A stretch of 64,000 nucleotides of DNA from Fragum whitleyi (GCA_948146395.1 OX411558.1:40443617-40507616), one strand, 5' to 3'. Shown: positions 36,420 to 49,077, counted from the first letter of the stretch. Notes: generated by a model not told the origin, from the sequence alone. Numbers and translations: made by a program.

Positions 36420-36745
36420 TGATTGTTTGTTTTCAAGTAAGATTAATTTATATTTCTTTGAGTGAACAACAAAACCTATTTTTTTCATGAGTGGCCACAA
36501 GCAAAAATATAGCTTTTGTTGTTCTCAAAATGAAATATCAATCAATCTTACTTGAAAACAATTGATTTTTCTACTTCTTTAGTGCAAAATTGAGACAAAA
36601 TTTGTAAATTGAGATAAGTTTTCTTAAAGCCCCTCATATTTATGTAATTGCTATGCACCATTCATAATGACATCACTTATTTGGCTCTGCTTAGATAAAC
36701 GTCAGATAGGGTGAAATGTCTTGTCAAGACAATTCCAGTGAGTAC
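36420..36745. mobile_element. Family H element, inverted copy
   Basis: Hairpin AACAACAAAACCTATTTTT / AAAAATATAGCTTTTGTTGT. The block order is the reverse of 8222-8625 and 9240-9640. Confidence 0.7.
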
Positions 36746-37026
36746 CAACAACATAGGGCTTTATTGAGAAATAAAGATTTTAGACTGGCTTTATCCCCTA
36801 TTATACTGAACCTTTGATGAATACATGTCCGAGGAGGAAGGCTTACGGCAAATTATGACAACTAAACAAAGTAATTAATTCATAGATCATGGTATACTTA
36901 ATTAAATTGTCAAAATAATTAGGTCATTGATATGTTAATTACATGTAGCACAGTAACCAAAAGGTAACAGAGGCCCCCTTTTTTTTTATTTCAAAGGGAT
37001 TTTTGAGCATTTTTCTCCCTTACATT

Positions 37027-37065
37027 ATTGGGGGTGGGGGAAGAGGGGGGTGGGGGGAGGGGGTT
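37027..37065 (+). repeat. G-rich tract with quadruplex potential
   Basis: Five runs of at least five Gs separated by one to three bases, which fits the G-quadruplex pattern on the plus strand. Confidence 0.7.
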
Positions 37066-37271
37066 TATTGTCTTGAGCTGCCTAGGTTACATTTAAGAAA
37101 TGGTATCTGCTTTTCACATGTGTACCTACTACCGCACACACATTTTTGTTTTCTGATCTCAGGGCTGAAAAAGTGGAAATTTTAGAAATAAAAAGATGTG
37201 TTTGTGAAAATCTAATGCCCCTCACCACTTCCCTTTCAGAAATTTTCAACATATTAAACCTTGAAAAATCG

Positions 37272-37492
37272 TTTCAGTTATATCGCGGCGGCTTGAGCAC
37301 CTAACATTGGATTCCTTGTATTTCTCTCACCAGTACAACCATCACATCCTTTCCTAGCCTCCAGCTGCTATCTTACATTGGTCTACGATTGTTAACCCAT
37401 TGGTGAGAGACAAATAGTCGGAAAGAAAGAGTGCCGCCATCGGAGATCGAACCTCTATATTGACAGTCCAACTGCGCTACCAACTAGAATCC
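37272..37492 (-). mobile_element. SINE-1 nearly complete, tail missing
   Basis: GTTATATCGCGGCGGC to a head remnant with TTGACAGTCCAACTGCGCTA. Confidence 0.8.
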
Positions 37493-39180
37493 AGTGATGC
37501 TAACAATATGTGAATATTGAAACTGGAATAAATCCTGATAAAGCAATGGCATTTTGTTGTCAGACAAAGGAGTAAAAGCTAGCACAAACTAAATGACAAA
37601 ATATTTGCATAGCAGACAAAAAGGTCACACAGCCAATATTGTAATACAAAATGAGAAAAGCAAACACAGACAGATCTTCCTAGGCTCCTGATATAATAAT
37701 GCTGTGAAATGGACATTAAGAGATAATCCATTTAATTGTAAATTTATATATAGAGAATAACATGTTAATGTCTTAAAATATCAATGTAATCTGTTATAGT
37801 CCATTTGACATCTATATGGACCAACATTTCCATTAATTAGAGATATAACTGATATCCAACATTTGCACGTAAAATCTTAACCAGGAATTTCAGAGTCTGA
37901 AAAGGGTTAAAATTCCACTAAATTCGTTATCAGAGTATTGAATCTTTGTCTAGAGGCTTATATTATGGTCACAGAAGCATGTGCCAATTTAACACCGACC
38001 CTGACGCCGATACCCGGGTGACCAGAATAGCCCCCCTATTCTTTTATAAATATTCAAGCTAAAAAAGTGGTCCCTTAACCGAATGGTTGCTTAATACAAT
38101 ATTTGGTGATAAAAAGAATAGGTTATTTTGATAGGATTTAGATTTGCCTAATAGATCTTACTGATTCAAATGATGATAGAACTCTAATTAGTCCGGCAGC
38201 ACCAGAGCATGACCTTGCAATAGCGTCTATAGAATATTTTATTGCTGAAAGTTGTAAATATGGTCATGCAGATATGAAAACCGGTTGATGCCGCTTTGGC
38301 ATCATTGGGCAATCCAAGATGGCCGCCAAAATCCAAAATGGCTGCCAAAATAAGTACCGTTTCCATAATGTTTATTCTATGTGATTAGGAAATGACTAAA
38401 TGATCCAAATTGTATCGAAATTGCAGAAGGATAGGACTTCAGATTTTTATTGGTTCAGTTACGAAAAAGAAATATAACATTGCCGCCAAAATTCAAGATG
38501 GCAGCCAAAGAAATTGGTTTTCTACTGTGCTTATCCTATGTAGTTGAGATTTTATTTAAAATGGTTTCTGAATTTCATGAAACTCAAACTCAGAATATTT
38601 TCATGTTTCTATCATGCAGTGGAATTAAAATATGGCCGCCAAAATCAAAGATGGCTGCCAAAATTAGTATTGTTCTATATAATGATTGTTACATATGTAG
38701 TCGAGACATAATTCAAAATACTACAAAATGATATTCAAAATTACATAAATGTCACACTTGCGTTATTTATACTTAAAAAAAAGATGTACGTTGTATAAAA
38801 ATAAGCATGAATCATATATAATATGGCCGCCAAAACGGATAAAAGGGAATATGATTCAAACAGGATGGATAAGGGATGGGTTTGGAGAGACGTGATTCAA
38901 ATGCAAGGTAATCCATTTAATCCAGATGAGACACATTAATATATAATTATGTTTGCTATCTACTATCACTTGCAAGACGATTAAATTGGAACGGCGCGGA
39001 TAATGCGCGTATTTCAAATACTGTGAGTTTTCACGACTATCAAATTCATAAAGTTTTTTTTTTATTCTGAAAAACATTTAATCTGTTTTTCAATACAATT
39101 TAGTCGCGTGTGTGCACTTGAAGTAACATAAACCAATACTCTTGTATATGTACATACAAAAAAATAGGCTCAATAGATAG

Positions 39181-39244
39181 GCTGAATGTTGATTTTATTA
39201 AAGAAAAGCGATGCTGAATGTTGATTTTATTAAAGAAAAGCGAT
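39181..39244. repeat. Direct repeat of 32 bp
   Basis: The unit beginning GCTGAATGTTGATTTTATTA and ending AAAAGCGAT occurs twice in tandem. Confidence 0.85.
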
Positions 39245-39670
39245 AGAGATGGAAATTAATGAAAAACAGTCAAAACAGTCATTGAATCACAATTTAAAGT
39301 CTCAGGGTGGGCTATTCTGTTCAGTCAACGACATTCGTCTGTCATCCGTCCAGCAATTTATTTCAACGTCCTTTCAGACACCACTGTGCCGATCAGGATA
39401 ACATTTTATAGCGGTGTACCATTGATGAAGTTCTGCGATAGTTATAAAAATAGTTAAGTCGATTCAAAATTTTGATTATCGAAATGCCACAAATAAAGAA
39501 AATATTTAAAATTCTTCTCCTACAAAACCATTAGTCCTAAAGGTCTGATATTTTGCATGTCACTTCAGGCGTGTGTTGTTGAAATAATTCATCGATTTCT
39601 ATCAGGGTTCTGTCCGATTACACCTTTTCTTACAAAGAAACAAAGACATTTAAAAAAAACCCAAACTTTT

Positions 39671-40435
39671 AGGCCTTAACGTGATATATTGCACAGTGGA
39701 TAAACGTATGCTAAACGGACACGACGGAAGGGTGAAATTTCCACCCGTTCTCATATGTATGATAATAACTGATAGTAGTGGCAGAACTTTGCGAAAACAG
39801 AATGGAAAATATCGGACGCGTAAAGTATGTAGCCTGGATGTTGAGTGGATGTTTATCTGGAGCCCTGCGGATAAGAGCGGATAACAGCTCAGAAGAGGTT
39901 ACCCGGTATAATTTTGACGTATACTAATAGAGGAAAGAGCGGATGCATAAAGCATTGGACGTTTACACAACGTATGCTGAGCGGAAAGAAAACAGATACA
40001 GCGCGGATCATTAAGTTTTACGAGATGCATACGCTTACAAACTTTAATATCCGTGTTACTCCCCTTCTATATACTTAATAAACCCATCCTGTGTACGTTT
40101 ACATCCAAAGCGAATGAGAGTTTTCAGGATTCCCAACGAATGAATTGAGGATACAGCTTAAGTATAATGGATGCTTTCGTATATGCAGCGTTTGTTCCTC
40201 GTATTGTTTCGCATTTACACCGTACATAGCGGAAGGTTTATCCTCACAATCTTTGTGCAACTCAAAACTTTATGCGCGCATGAAATCACAATGGATGGAC
40301 GGACAGAACGTATGCAAAGCGTATGTACAGGGTAAGAAACAGATGCAAAGCGTCTTTTCAACGGATGTAAATATTTTCATCATTTTTCATCCCCAATGCA
40401 TCCGTAAGTGCAGTGGGACCGGGCCTTTAGCTGTT
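39671..40435. mobile_element. Possible element with CGGATA/CGTATGC motifs
   Basis: A CpG-rich block marked by AGGCCTTAACGTG at the left and AGTGGGACCGGGCCTTTAG at the right, with recurring GCGGATAA, CGTATGC and GCATAAAGC words. The small open frames have no recognised motif. Confidence 0.4.
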
Positions 40436-42126
40436 TGTGGGTTAGAATCCACCAAGAGAATGGTCATGTCGTTTGGCAGGATACTTAACTGGGCTTAGCA
40501 AGGCCAGCTGTCTATTGAAGTTGGTAATACTGTTAAAAATTATTACCGCTCCATCCAATCTCTCCTTGAAGCAGTCATGTGATATCTTCCATTGAATAAC
40601 ACAGGGGACCATTTTGGGGTCTTTAGCGAAATCCACGTATGTTACAAGACAAGCCAGACAATGTACATATCTGGATGAAGGAATTTTGCATTTTGTGAGA
40701 CAGATTCGATAAAATCGTGGAAAGACAATATTCTGAGTTCAAAAACAATAAGCCGTTTTCTCTTTTTTTTATTTTGTGTGTCTCTCAAGACTATTGAAAA
40801 GTTTAAAGAAATATAGGGATTAATTAACAATTAAATGAAGATGAAATTTGTCGAATGTGGACATAAAGTCAGATTTCGCCAAAATATTGCATACAAGCAG
40901 TCAGATCATACTGTTTTGAGATTACCCTTCATTACAGCTTCTCCTCTGAGAAGATTTGTGTGCTTATATGACATTGTAGAGTTTGACTAGACTACCAAAT
41001 CCGTTTACAAACTAAGACTTGAGTTTCAATACAGATAAGAATGCGACAACGTTAGTAATCGCTATGTTAACTGCAATGACACCCTAGAGAATCCCATGTT
41101 GCTTAGCAGCTACATGATACAAAGTGGTGACTTCGTTCTATTCCAACACAAATGCTTATTTAAGTTTCTTGAAGCATGATCAATCGTGGTCCGGCATTAT
41201 TCATCTGCGTTGAGTGTATATTCATGCTGTGCATTATGTGCACTTTTAATGAAGATGCAATTTTTTAGTTTGGCAATCCGCAATAATTCAGCTGAATGCA
41301 AATTCAGATCAAATATTAATCTACTGCTCGCGATAAACTCAAAACGCGCATGCTCAAAGATTTCAGCCCAGCCGAAATGTTTGTGAATCTTGTGAATATA
41401 TTCTCAAAAGATCCTTAGTTGACGGTAAATAGCGTACTTTTTCGAAATTTAAAAGTGTTCACCTTCTTTTGGAACAGAGTATATAATCAATAAACACGTT
41501 TAAACATATAATGATTATCATACTGAAAATGGTTATAGTCGCTGATTATACTGTGTGTTATACTTAAATGAAATCCGTTACTTGAAATATTTTAAACAAA
41601 AAATGAAAATTTATAAAGATTTTAATTATAGGACCTTTTTATGTTGTTATTTCATTAAAATAGATGATCTTCGCTTTTCAGGTGTCGATTTCATTTTGGG
41701 CATATTTATCTAATATGTGTAAAATTACTATGATTTAATCATTTCATGAATGTTCTGATATTCTAGACGACGAAATCTATTGGTTATTATAAAGCACTCT
41801 TTGCATCAGAGTATCAAAGTTTGCAATCCCAAAGAACTTGAGATTTCTTTTCAATCATTTGCATATGAATGGATAAATGAATATGCGGCTGTTCTCTTCC
41901 GTGTGCCTATGAATTTGCAGGGAAGGTTTGAGTAGAAATGGAGGGGGGTTACTAACAAGCCGACTCCTACCTCTGTAGGCTTTGAAAATTCAAGGCCCGT
42001 TAACCTACATTTATATATTATGAATAAGTATGGATGATTGCGCAACGCAAAAGATGAGTTAAGCAGAACAATTCGTGTGATTAAGCAAGCATATCTAGCA
42101 TGTAATACATAGACAATTCATTTGGT
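40436..42126. other. Composite interior; no supported gene
   Basis: A minus-strand 64-codon frame at 40442-40636 (VIQWKISHDCFKERLDG) looks somewhat protein-like but lacks an acceptor and any recognised motif. The rest is unique-looking and AT-rich. Confidence 0.3.
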
Positions 42127-42140
42127 GAGATATATTTTTT

Positions 42141-42308
42141 AACAAGAGCTGTCACTGTAAGATGACAATGCCCCCGACACCGTTTTGATTTAGAAGTTAT
42201 GGCCAATGTTAAAGTTTTTGGACGGAATGACGGACGGACAGACAGACGGACAGACGGACGGACGGACAAGTCAAATTTATGATGCCTCCCTATCGGGGGC
42301 ATAAAAAG
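42141..42308. mobile_element. Family G element (AACAAGAGCTG...GGGGGCATAAAAA)
   Basis: Short element with CAATGCCCCCGACACC and its end complement CTATCGGGGGCATAA, and a GACGGACAGACGG run. Confidence 0.75.
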
Positions 42309-42921
42309 TGTCACAATGTCATATAAAAGAAATGAAATATTTATAAAACCGAGGTCAATTTGTAAGCTATACGTTTATATGGAAATAATTACTATTTCTT
42401 GTGAAATTATCTCCCTTTATTAACTAAATTTCAAGAAATTATATGTTAACATGCTGAAAATGTATTTTTTGAATGATTATTTCAAATATTCTTACTCATT
42501 TAAGCAACTACGGGGTGATTGGCTTGGACGCCATCTTGGACGCCATCTTGTTTCTAGCGAGTTGCCCAATGATGCCAAGGTGGCATCAACCGGATTCATG
42601 ATGTACAATGTCTCCCCTTTCTAAAAATGTAAAAACATTTTCTATAGACGGTATTGCACGGTTAAAGTAAAATTTCGGGTTTTGCTGCCGGACTAAATGG
42701 GTTCTAACAGCATATGATTAAAAATTTAACATTTTTTTTTTGTCCATTTTTTTTAAAGAAATTGCTTACAGTGATGAGACTTTTTTATAACGGTTGCTTC
42801 AGAAAAGTGAACTCTTAAAAGAGGTGGTTGCTCGAGCAAGATTTACAGTATATGCAATCTTTGTAATGACAGCATCTCCCTGGTTTATCGCAGCTGACCT
42901 TTTTGATGAACAAAAAGAGAA

Positions 42922-43168
42922 TTAACCCTTGTCATGCTGAACCCAGAATATTCCTGCTTTGGCAGGAGGTAAATACAAAGATCAGCCTGCACACATGTGC
43001 AGACTGATCATAGTATATACCACCTGGTTTTCCTTTCAAAATCAGAAAAGTCTAAATAATAATATTTTCAAAAGAAATGCTGCCTTGCAATCAAGACTTC
43101 CAGTGTTTTCAGTGCTTTGATTTCAATGCAATTTTGACAAGATTTTTATTCAGCATGACAAGGGTTAA
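42922..43168 (+). mobile_element. Family A MITE, full length (TTAA-flanked)
   Basis: TTAACCCTTGTCATGCTGA ... TCAGCATGACAAGGGTTAA, with perfect ends and intact hairpin. Confidence 0.92.
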
Positions 43169-43271
43169 CAACCAAATGGCTCCTTTAAATGCAAGTTCTG
43201 ATTAACAACAGTTGCGATTAAAAGGATCCCACTATAATAACAATTCATTGCTTAATTGAAACTAGCCAGGG

Positions 43272-43482
43272 ATCAATTTGGGGTGAGATATTGAGAGATT
43301 ATCTCATTTTTCTGCCAGAAATCTCATTGAGATGGGCTAAATAAGAGAAAAATCTCAAACAAAAATGGTTTTCAGAGAAGGATTTGGTAGAATTTTTTGC
43401 CGGATTCTTAATTTCTAATTAGATTTGGCTAAATGAGATATTTTTGTCATGATATTCTGAGCCAGAATTATCCCTGATAGCT
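43272..43482. mobile_element. Family I element
   Basis: CCAGGGATCAATTTGGGG ... CCAGAATTATCCCTG with GAGATTATCTCATTTTTCTG. It is the uninterrupted relative of 22690-23215. Confidence 0.7.
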
Positions 43483-43619
43483 TTTTCCTTTGTTTGTGTA
43501 TACATTGAACAGTATGAGCGGACATACATTTAATGATTATGTTCAAGAAAGCCGTTACCAGGTACTACTACATTTTGGTTGCCTACCTACAATATGATAC
43601 TTCAATTTCAAGTTGTTTA

Positions 43620-44265
43620 TTAAACTTGTCATCAGGTTCTTTCAGCACTTTGATTGTGATGCAATTTTGCATATTTTTTTTCAAAATTGCATTTAAATCA
43701 AAATGCTGAAAGAACCAGATGCGCTAATATTGAGTCTATTTTTTTTTTTTTTTTGAAGAGAAAGTTTTGAAACTTTTTCATGTTCAAATAAGAAAATCAG
43801 GAGGCATATACTAAGATCAGACAGATTAATGTTAGTATACCTCCTGCCCAAGAAGGAGTATTCAGCTTGACAACAGACAATCAGGTCTTGTGCTAGCTTT
43901 TTAAATTTTAGAGTCATGTGCCCCTTGACCATAAAATTCTGGGGGTCAAAACTGGTTTTGTTGGGGTCAAAAACGAGCAAGACTTGAGAAATTATCAGTC
44001 TTTAGAGTAAGCTGTAAAACTGAAACAGCATAAACAATTAAAGTGTAGACCCACTTAATCATTTATGTAGTTTCATTTATACAGATATTTTTTAACAGTT
44101 TGAAGAAAACAATCGATTAATATATTTATATCATATTGCATAGGTTGCACCACTGGAAATTCAGTGAGACAAAATGACCCCCTGCAGGAAATTTTTGAGG
44201 GTCAAATTGCCATTTTTGAGAGTCAAAACCCTGGTCTAAGGGTCAAACACGAGCCCTGATAATGG
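43620..44265. mobile_element. Decayed family A piece and family P block
   Basis: 43625-43880: family A internal sequence with its hairpin rearranged. 43905-44260: GGGGTCAAAA-type repeat also present at 52915-53180 and 54430-54745. Confidence 0.55.
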
Positions 44266-45030
44266 TGAGAAATTTATCAGTTTTATCAGTAGCATTGTAA
44301 TTTCAATCTCAAATGGAGACAATAACATTCTCAGACAGTATTGATCAATCAGGAAACACTTTTCCTGCAACTTTCCCACCGATAATAAAAATTGTTGGAG
44401 CAACACTGAGATTTAAAAGACCATAACTAATTTAGCCATAAACAATTCTGGACTGAAAATGTAAAAGAATTTATATTGATGCTTAAAATATAACTTGATA
44501 TGGCACTAAAATGTTGAACTTATTTTGAAAGATTTAAACAATTTTGGAATTTGCCTCAGTCATTTTGTTTAGGTAAATGACTCAGGACGCACAAATTTGA
44601 ACTCTATCTACCAACAAGACTCTCAGTACTTTGACTAAGGTTTCTAGTCTAAAAGCTGACAGGTTCTTAGCTGTTTAGCATGCAGTCCTATTTACTTCCC
44701 AGATTTTATGGGGGTCCAAATTGTTCTAGAAATGGTGATGGATGAAGGAAAATAGCACTAAGACCTCATAAACCCTGTCTGCCTTGTCCCCAGAGAGCAA
44801 AATACTCCATAAATCTTTTATTCCTTTGACAAACTTTATACTTTTAGCCTCCATTATTTATTACAGACTTATAGGGGCAGGGCAGTGCAGAATCCTTTCC
44901 TATTCTTACTAAGTCTTCTGACATCGATTACAGAACAAACTACAAACATCAGGACTTGTTTTTACCCCCCACCCCTCCCCCATATATAACTTGGCCCTTA
45001 GAAATTTCTCAGGGGATCATTGTGACTCCC
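44266..45030. other. No feature supported
   Basis: AT-rich and unique-looking; a C-run-containing stretch lies at 44967-44985. Confidence 0.35.
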
Positions 45031-45567
45031 TTAACCATTTGCTGTTTAATCCCTGCTTTTTACGTGCCTGTGGTTTTATGATTGAGAAAACATTGTGAAA
45101 AAAGAAGAAATTGCTTCTGACAAGCAATTTTTTCTTTTTCCACACTATTTTCTACCCTACTCAACGTTGGCGCTGTCGGTCGCCATTGTCGCCAAATGCG
45201 ACAAAAATTTAAAAGTGGCGCAAAAATTTTTCATTTGGCGAAAATGCCTGGCGCCAACAAAAATCAAGTGGCCCCAAAAATTATCAAATGGCCCCAACTC
45301 AATACACGATAAGCAAATATCAATAACAATATACATAACCAGACTGCCCTAAGGGAATAAATTCGCTAATCCGTCTAGTAGCCTACACGCGGCACGCGTC
45401 ATTCACGGGGTCTGATTATCGATTTTTTATTGACAGCTGGATTCATTCACATTTACCTATACGCTTCAAATACAGTAGGCGGGTCTAGTATCTGACCTCA
45501 TTACATATTCATGCTCGACCCGTGTTGTTTATCACACGGTGTATTTTGTAAAACAGGAAAGGGTTAA
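45031..45567 (+). mobile_element. Family B MITE carrying a ~380-bp foreign insert
   Basis: Normal left end (TTAACCATTTGCTGTTTAAT) and hairpin up to TTTTCTACCCTACT. From about 45163 to 45543 about 90 bp of the usual interior is replaced by CpG-rich sequence (TTGGCGCTGTCGGTCGCC ... CACGCGGCACGCGTCATTC ... GGTCTGATTATCG). The usual right end, TTTTGTAAAACAGGAAAGGG + TTAA, then resumes. Confidence 0.8.
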
Positions 45568-45627
45568 AAAAAATATGTTATCATCAAAGCTAGGCATTAT
45601 CCCTCAGAATTTATATGGTGTATCTTG

Positions 45628-45845
45628 TATGTTTTACAAAATTTTGGACCTGTCCAAATTCAAAGGTTTTGCAGACGAAAATTTAAAGTGCATTTAATTT
45701 GAAAAATAACCATTCAGTAGGGTAGAAAATATTGTGGAAAAAGAAGAAATTGCTTGTCAGAAGCAATTTCTTCTTTTTTCACAATGTTTTCTCAATTATA
45801 AAAGACAGGCACGTAAAAAGCAGGGATGAAACAGCAAAGGGTTAA
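45628..45845 (-). mobile_element. Family B MITE, inverted
   Basis: Reverse-complement family B, truncated at the outer right end, 60 bp after the preceding copy. The pair can fold together. Confidence 0.85.
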
Positions 45846-45881
45846 ATTTACAAATTGCTTACTTCAATTTGTTTGTTTGAA

Positions 45882-46152
45882 TGGGGTTTTAGTTTTACGC
45901 AGCTTTTAACAATCTTACAGTCATATTGCAGTGGCTGGAGCACCCAACAATGAATACATGGTATTTCTCACACTAGTATTACAATTACACCCTTTCCTTG
46001 CTTCTATCTGGTATATCACATAGGTCTGCATTTATGAGCCAATGGATGGAGGACAAAAGGTCAGAAAGAATGAGCCTAGCCGCCAGATATCAAACTCCGG
46101 ACCTTTAGAATGTTAGTCTGATGCGCCACCAACTGCACTATGAAGGCAGTCC
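45882..46152 (-). mobile_element. SINE-1 with decayed head
   Basis: Tail-side TTGTTTGAATGGGG, ordered body, and head remnant CACCAACTGCACTATGAAGG. Confidence 0.8.
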
Positions 46153-46363
46153 TGCAGAATTAATATTGACTGTCAATAAGTATATCCGGTGCTCTCAGCA
46201 CCTTGATTTTATTGCAATTTTACCTATGATAGGGTTAAGTGTTTTGCCCATAAATACACAGTGACATTTGGGCTTATACCACAGACTTTTAGCTTAAGGT
46301 CACAAGTTGACTACGTTTACCAATACCATAGACTCAAGTACAGCTGCTCATCCTATACAGCTT

Positions 46364-46477
46364 TTAAGGTAGTGGACCTGTAATAATTCCACAAAGTTTC
46401 AGAAGTCCTGAACTTTAACATGTGAAAGATCACAAGTTCTGATATGCTGCAGAATCATTATGGATCCACTACCTTAA
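46364..46477. mobile_element. Family E MITE, internal deletion
   Basis: TTAAGGTAGTGGACCTGTAA ... TGGATCCACTACCTTAA; the core palindrome is lost. Confidence 0.75.
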
Positions 46478-47059
46478 AATTTCAACTTATTCATAATTCA
46501 AAATGTTCTAATATTCTGCTAAGTGCAAAACCTTAAATATGCAAGCACTGCATTGAACACTTCGTGTTGCACAAAAATTGATGATATATACTAGACCCGT
46601 TTATTGCGTGCCCGTGAGCACAAAAAAGCTATGTAGTACACACGTTGTTCGGTTTTTGACTTGATTATCTCTTTCCAAGGCAATTTCCAGGATACAGGGT
46701 TATTTCTATGGCCTGCTAGACCAGGCCAAAAACAGCTACAAAACCATTGTCAAGAAACTACCTTCACTAAGTTCAAAGAGCTAGTCTTCAACCAAAATGA
46801 AGAATTTATATTTTGTTGCATGCAGTACAATGCAAGGCCCCAGGCAAACAGTGATGTCACAGATTAGATCACGTTATCAGATGCAGTTGGAGTTTTGAGC
46901 GAGATTTAATTTCAAGATAGGTTTGTTTTCTGTCACGCTTCAACATGGTTCACTTACTCTATAACGTATGAAGTCAAAATCTTTACAATGAAAGGTCTTA
47001 ACTCTTATCATGCTGATTGTTTTTTATAAAATTCCAAAGTAAATTTGTTTTTTTTGACT
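46478..47059. other. Repeat also found near 48110-49200
   Basis: GGATACAGGGTTATTTC-TATGGCCTGCTAGACCAGGCC and the preceding AAAATTGATGATATATACTA recur at 49145-49185 and 48155-48180. A 68-codon frame here is repeat-derived. Confidence 0.5.
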
Positions 47060-47715
47060 GTTATTTAACACTGTTTTCAACAATCTTTCAGTTATATCAA
47101 GAAGGCTCAAGCACCTAACAATAGATTCCTGTTATTTATCGCATCATTACTACCATTACATCCTTTCCTAACCTCCAGCTGCTATCCCACATAGGTCAAA
47201 GATTATCAACCCAGTGGGAGGTCAGAGTCTGAATTGATGAGTGCCGCCATCAGGGAGTCCTGCTTTGGAGACCAATGTACTACTGACTTTGTTATGAGAG
47301 CGGCTAATTCCTTGGTAAAATATGACTTTATATAAAAGTGCTGAAAGCACTGGATGCACTGGTTGTGAGACAGTAGTTAATTGTGAGAATACAATTTTGA
47401 ATTTTTTCTTAGTTTAAAAGGTGAATATAGATTAGGATCAGTCTGTATGCAATACATACTGACTGTCCTTTGGCCAAAGCAGAAATAATCTTAGTTCAGC
47501 ATGACAAGGGTTAATATCATTGGTGTGAAACTTAATTTTAATGGTAGAAACTACAGTTACAGAAATTATAATTTTCTCCCATATTCTCAGGGGTTGGGAA
47601 GTACAAATTTTCTCCACTTCTCGCAAAACAATTGATATAAAATTTTGAAAAAACATTGTTTTAAAAGGAGAAATTGCTGGAATACAGCATTTTCTTCATT
47701 TAAACAATGTTTTTC
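47060..47715 (-). mobile_element. SINE-1, decayed family A, and hairpin
   Basis: SINE-1 body at 47065-47290; family A remnant at 47310-47515 (ends TCAGCATGACAAGGGTTAA); hairpin at 47650-47712 (GAAATTGCTGGAATACAGCA). Confidence 0.7.
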
Positions 47716-48201
47716 AACCCTCTTAGATCTATTCAGTACCTTTCAAAGATTTGCCCTGATATAGAAATTTATCTGCAGAAGAGCATACAGCCTGTAAAAA
47801 ATGTATTAGTCCACAGGAAAAAATCAAAGCGCTTAAAGCGCTAAAGGCCTGGTTTATAAAAAGGCAAGGTGATATTTGAAGGCATGTGCTCAAATTTTTG
47901 AATCTTTTTAGCAAGTCTTTTTTAGTCGAGGGGAACCAAGGGTTCTATTTACCTAAAGGGATTGTAAGCCACATTCCAAACTCGCTTGAAAGGAAAAATG
48001 TCGATCGGTATGCTCACTATATAGTGCTGAGTCTGTCAAAAAAAAAACTAAGGTATAGATAACTGCGCCCAGTACTATCAGTACTTTGATTTTATTTCAG
48101 CATAGTGATATGCAAGCACTGTGTTGAACACACAAAGCATTTTGTGTCGCACAAAAGTTGATGATGTATACTAGATCTATTTTTTGTGCGCGCATGTGCA
48201 C

Positions 48202-49077
48202 AACAAGAGTGCCATAGTCACAAAATACGCCGCCACTTTGCTGCTGTTTCATGAAAATAATTGTAGACACTACTTATTTTGACAGAACAAAATTCAAAAT
48301 GACCAAGTTTCATTTAAATCAAGACAAAAAGTTAGGAGGAGTTGCCTTCACAAGGCTGCAATTTCAATAAGCCCCAGACACTAAATTAAGGGGGCATAAT
48401 TCTGGGAAATAAATGAGCCATAAAATCCTTGATCCATGTACATCTACAAATTATGGTGATGACATTGACAAGTTTCATTTAAATAAAGACAAAAAGTAAG
48501 GAGGAGTTGCGTTGACAAGAAAGTGGACCAGAGCCTAAGTTTTTAAGGGGCATAACTCAGGCAAAAATCAACGAACAATAAAATCCTTCCTTCATGCACA
48601 TCTACCAATTGAGGTGATAACATTGACCAAGTTTCAAGAAGATCCAGCCAGAAACTTAGGAGGAGTTGCGTTGACAAGAAAGTGGACCAGAGACTAAGTT
48701 TTTAAGGGGCATAACTCAGGCAAAAATCAACGAACCATAAAATCCTTCCTTCATGCACATCTATCAATTGAGGTGATAACATTGACCAAGTTTCAAGAAG
48801 ATCCAGCCAGAAACTTAGGAGGAGTTGCTTTGACAAGAAAGTGGACCAGAGACTAAGTTTTTAAGGGGCATAACTCAGGCAAAAATCACAAACCATAAAA
48901 TCCTTCCTTCATGCACATCAACAAATGGAGGTGATAACATTGACCAAGTTTCAAGAAGATCCAGCGAGAAACTTAGGAGGAGTTGCGTTGACAAGAAAAG
49001 TGGACGGATGACCGGGCGGACGGATGGACGGACGGAGAAGATGACGCCAATATACGTCCGCCTCCGGCGGCGTATAA
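48202..49077. mobile_element. Element with ~165-bp tandem repeats, ends ...CGCCTCCGGCGGCGTATAA
   Basis: It starts CAAGAGTGCCATAGTCAC. Three to four near-identical units follow (TTAGGAGGAGTTGCGTTGAC, GGGGCATAACTCAGGC, CATTGACCAAGTTTCAAGAA), then a GGACGGA run and the terminal palindrome CCGCCTCCGGCGG. Confidence 0.85.

Larger units (their letters stand above)
38068..42845. mobile_element. ~4.8-kb composite bounded by ~300-bp inverted arms (family Q)
   Basis: The left arm (38068-38345) and right arm (42527-42845) are inverted diverged copies. Both contain TAGTCCGGCAGCA, CGTCTATAGAA-AT, CCGGTTGATGCC and TGGCATCATTGGGCAA in the same order from the outside in, and the outer ends share GGTTGCTT-type sequence. 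Next to the arms are CAAGATGGC-type repeats (38315-38830 and 42530-42550). The interior holds no transposase I can recognise, so it may be a non-autonomous composite or a pair of short elements around unique DNA. Confidence 0.55.

Noticed and set aside
38450..38731. 93-codon frame with KMAAK repeats
   Set aside because: Derived from CAAGATGGC-type repeats next to the family Q arm.
40442..40636. Exon of a minus-strand gene
   Set aside because: Somewhat protein-like, but no acceptor, no donor in a useful place and no recognised motif.
45095..45352. 85-codon gene in the family B cargo
   Set aside because: The frame starts in the MITE hairpin; only the cargo portion could be coding and no splice site was seen.
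46661..46867. 68-codon gene
   Set aside because: Its first part recurs at 49135-49200 as a repeat.
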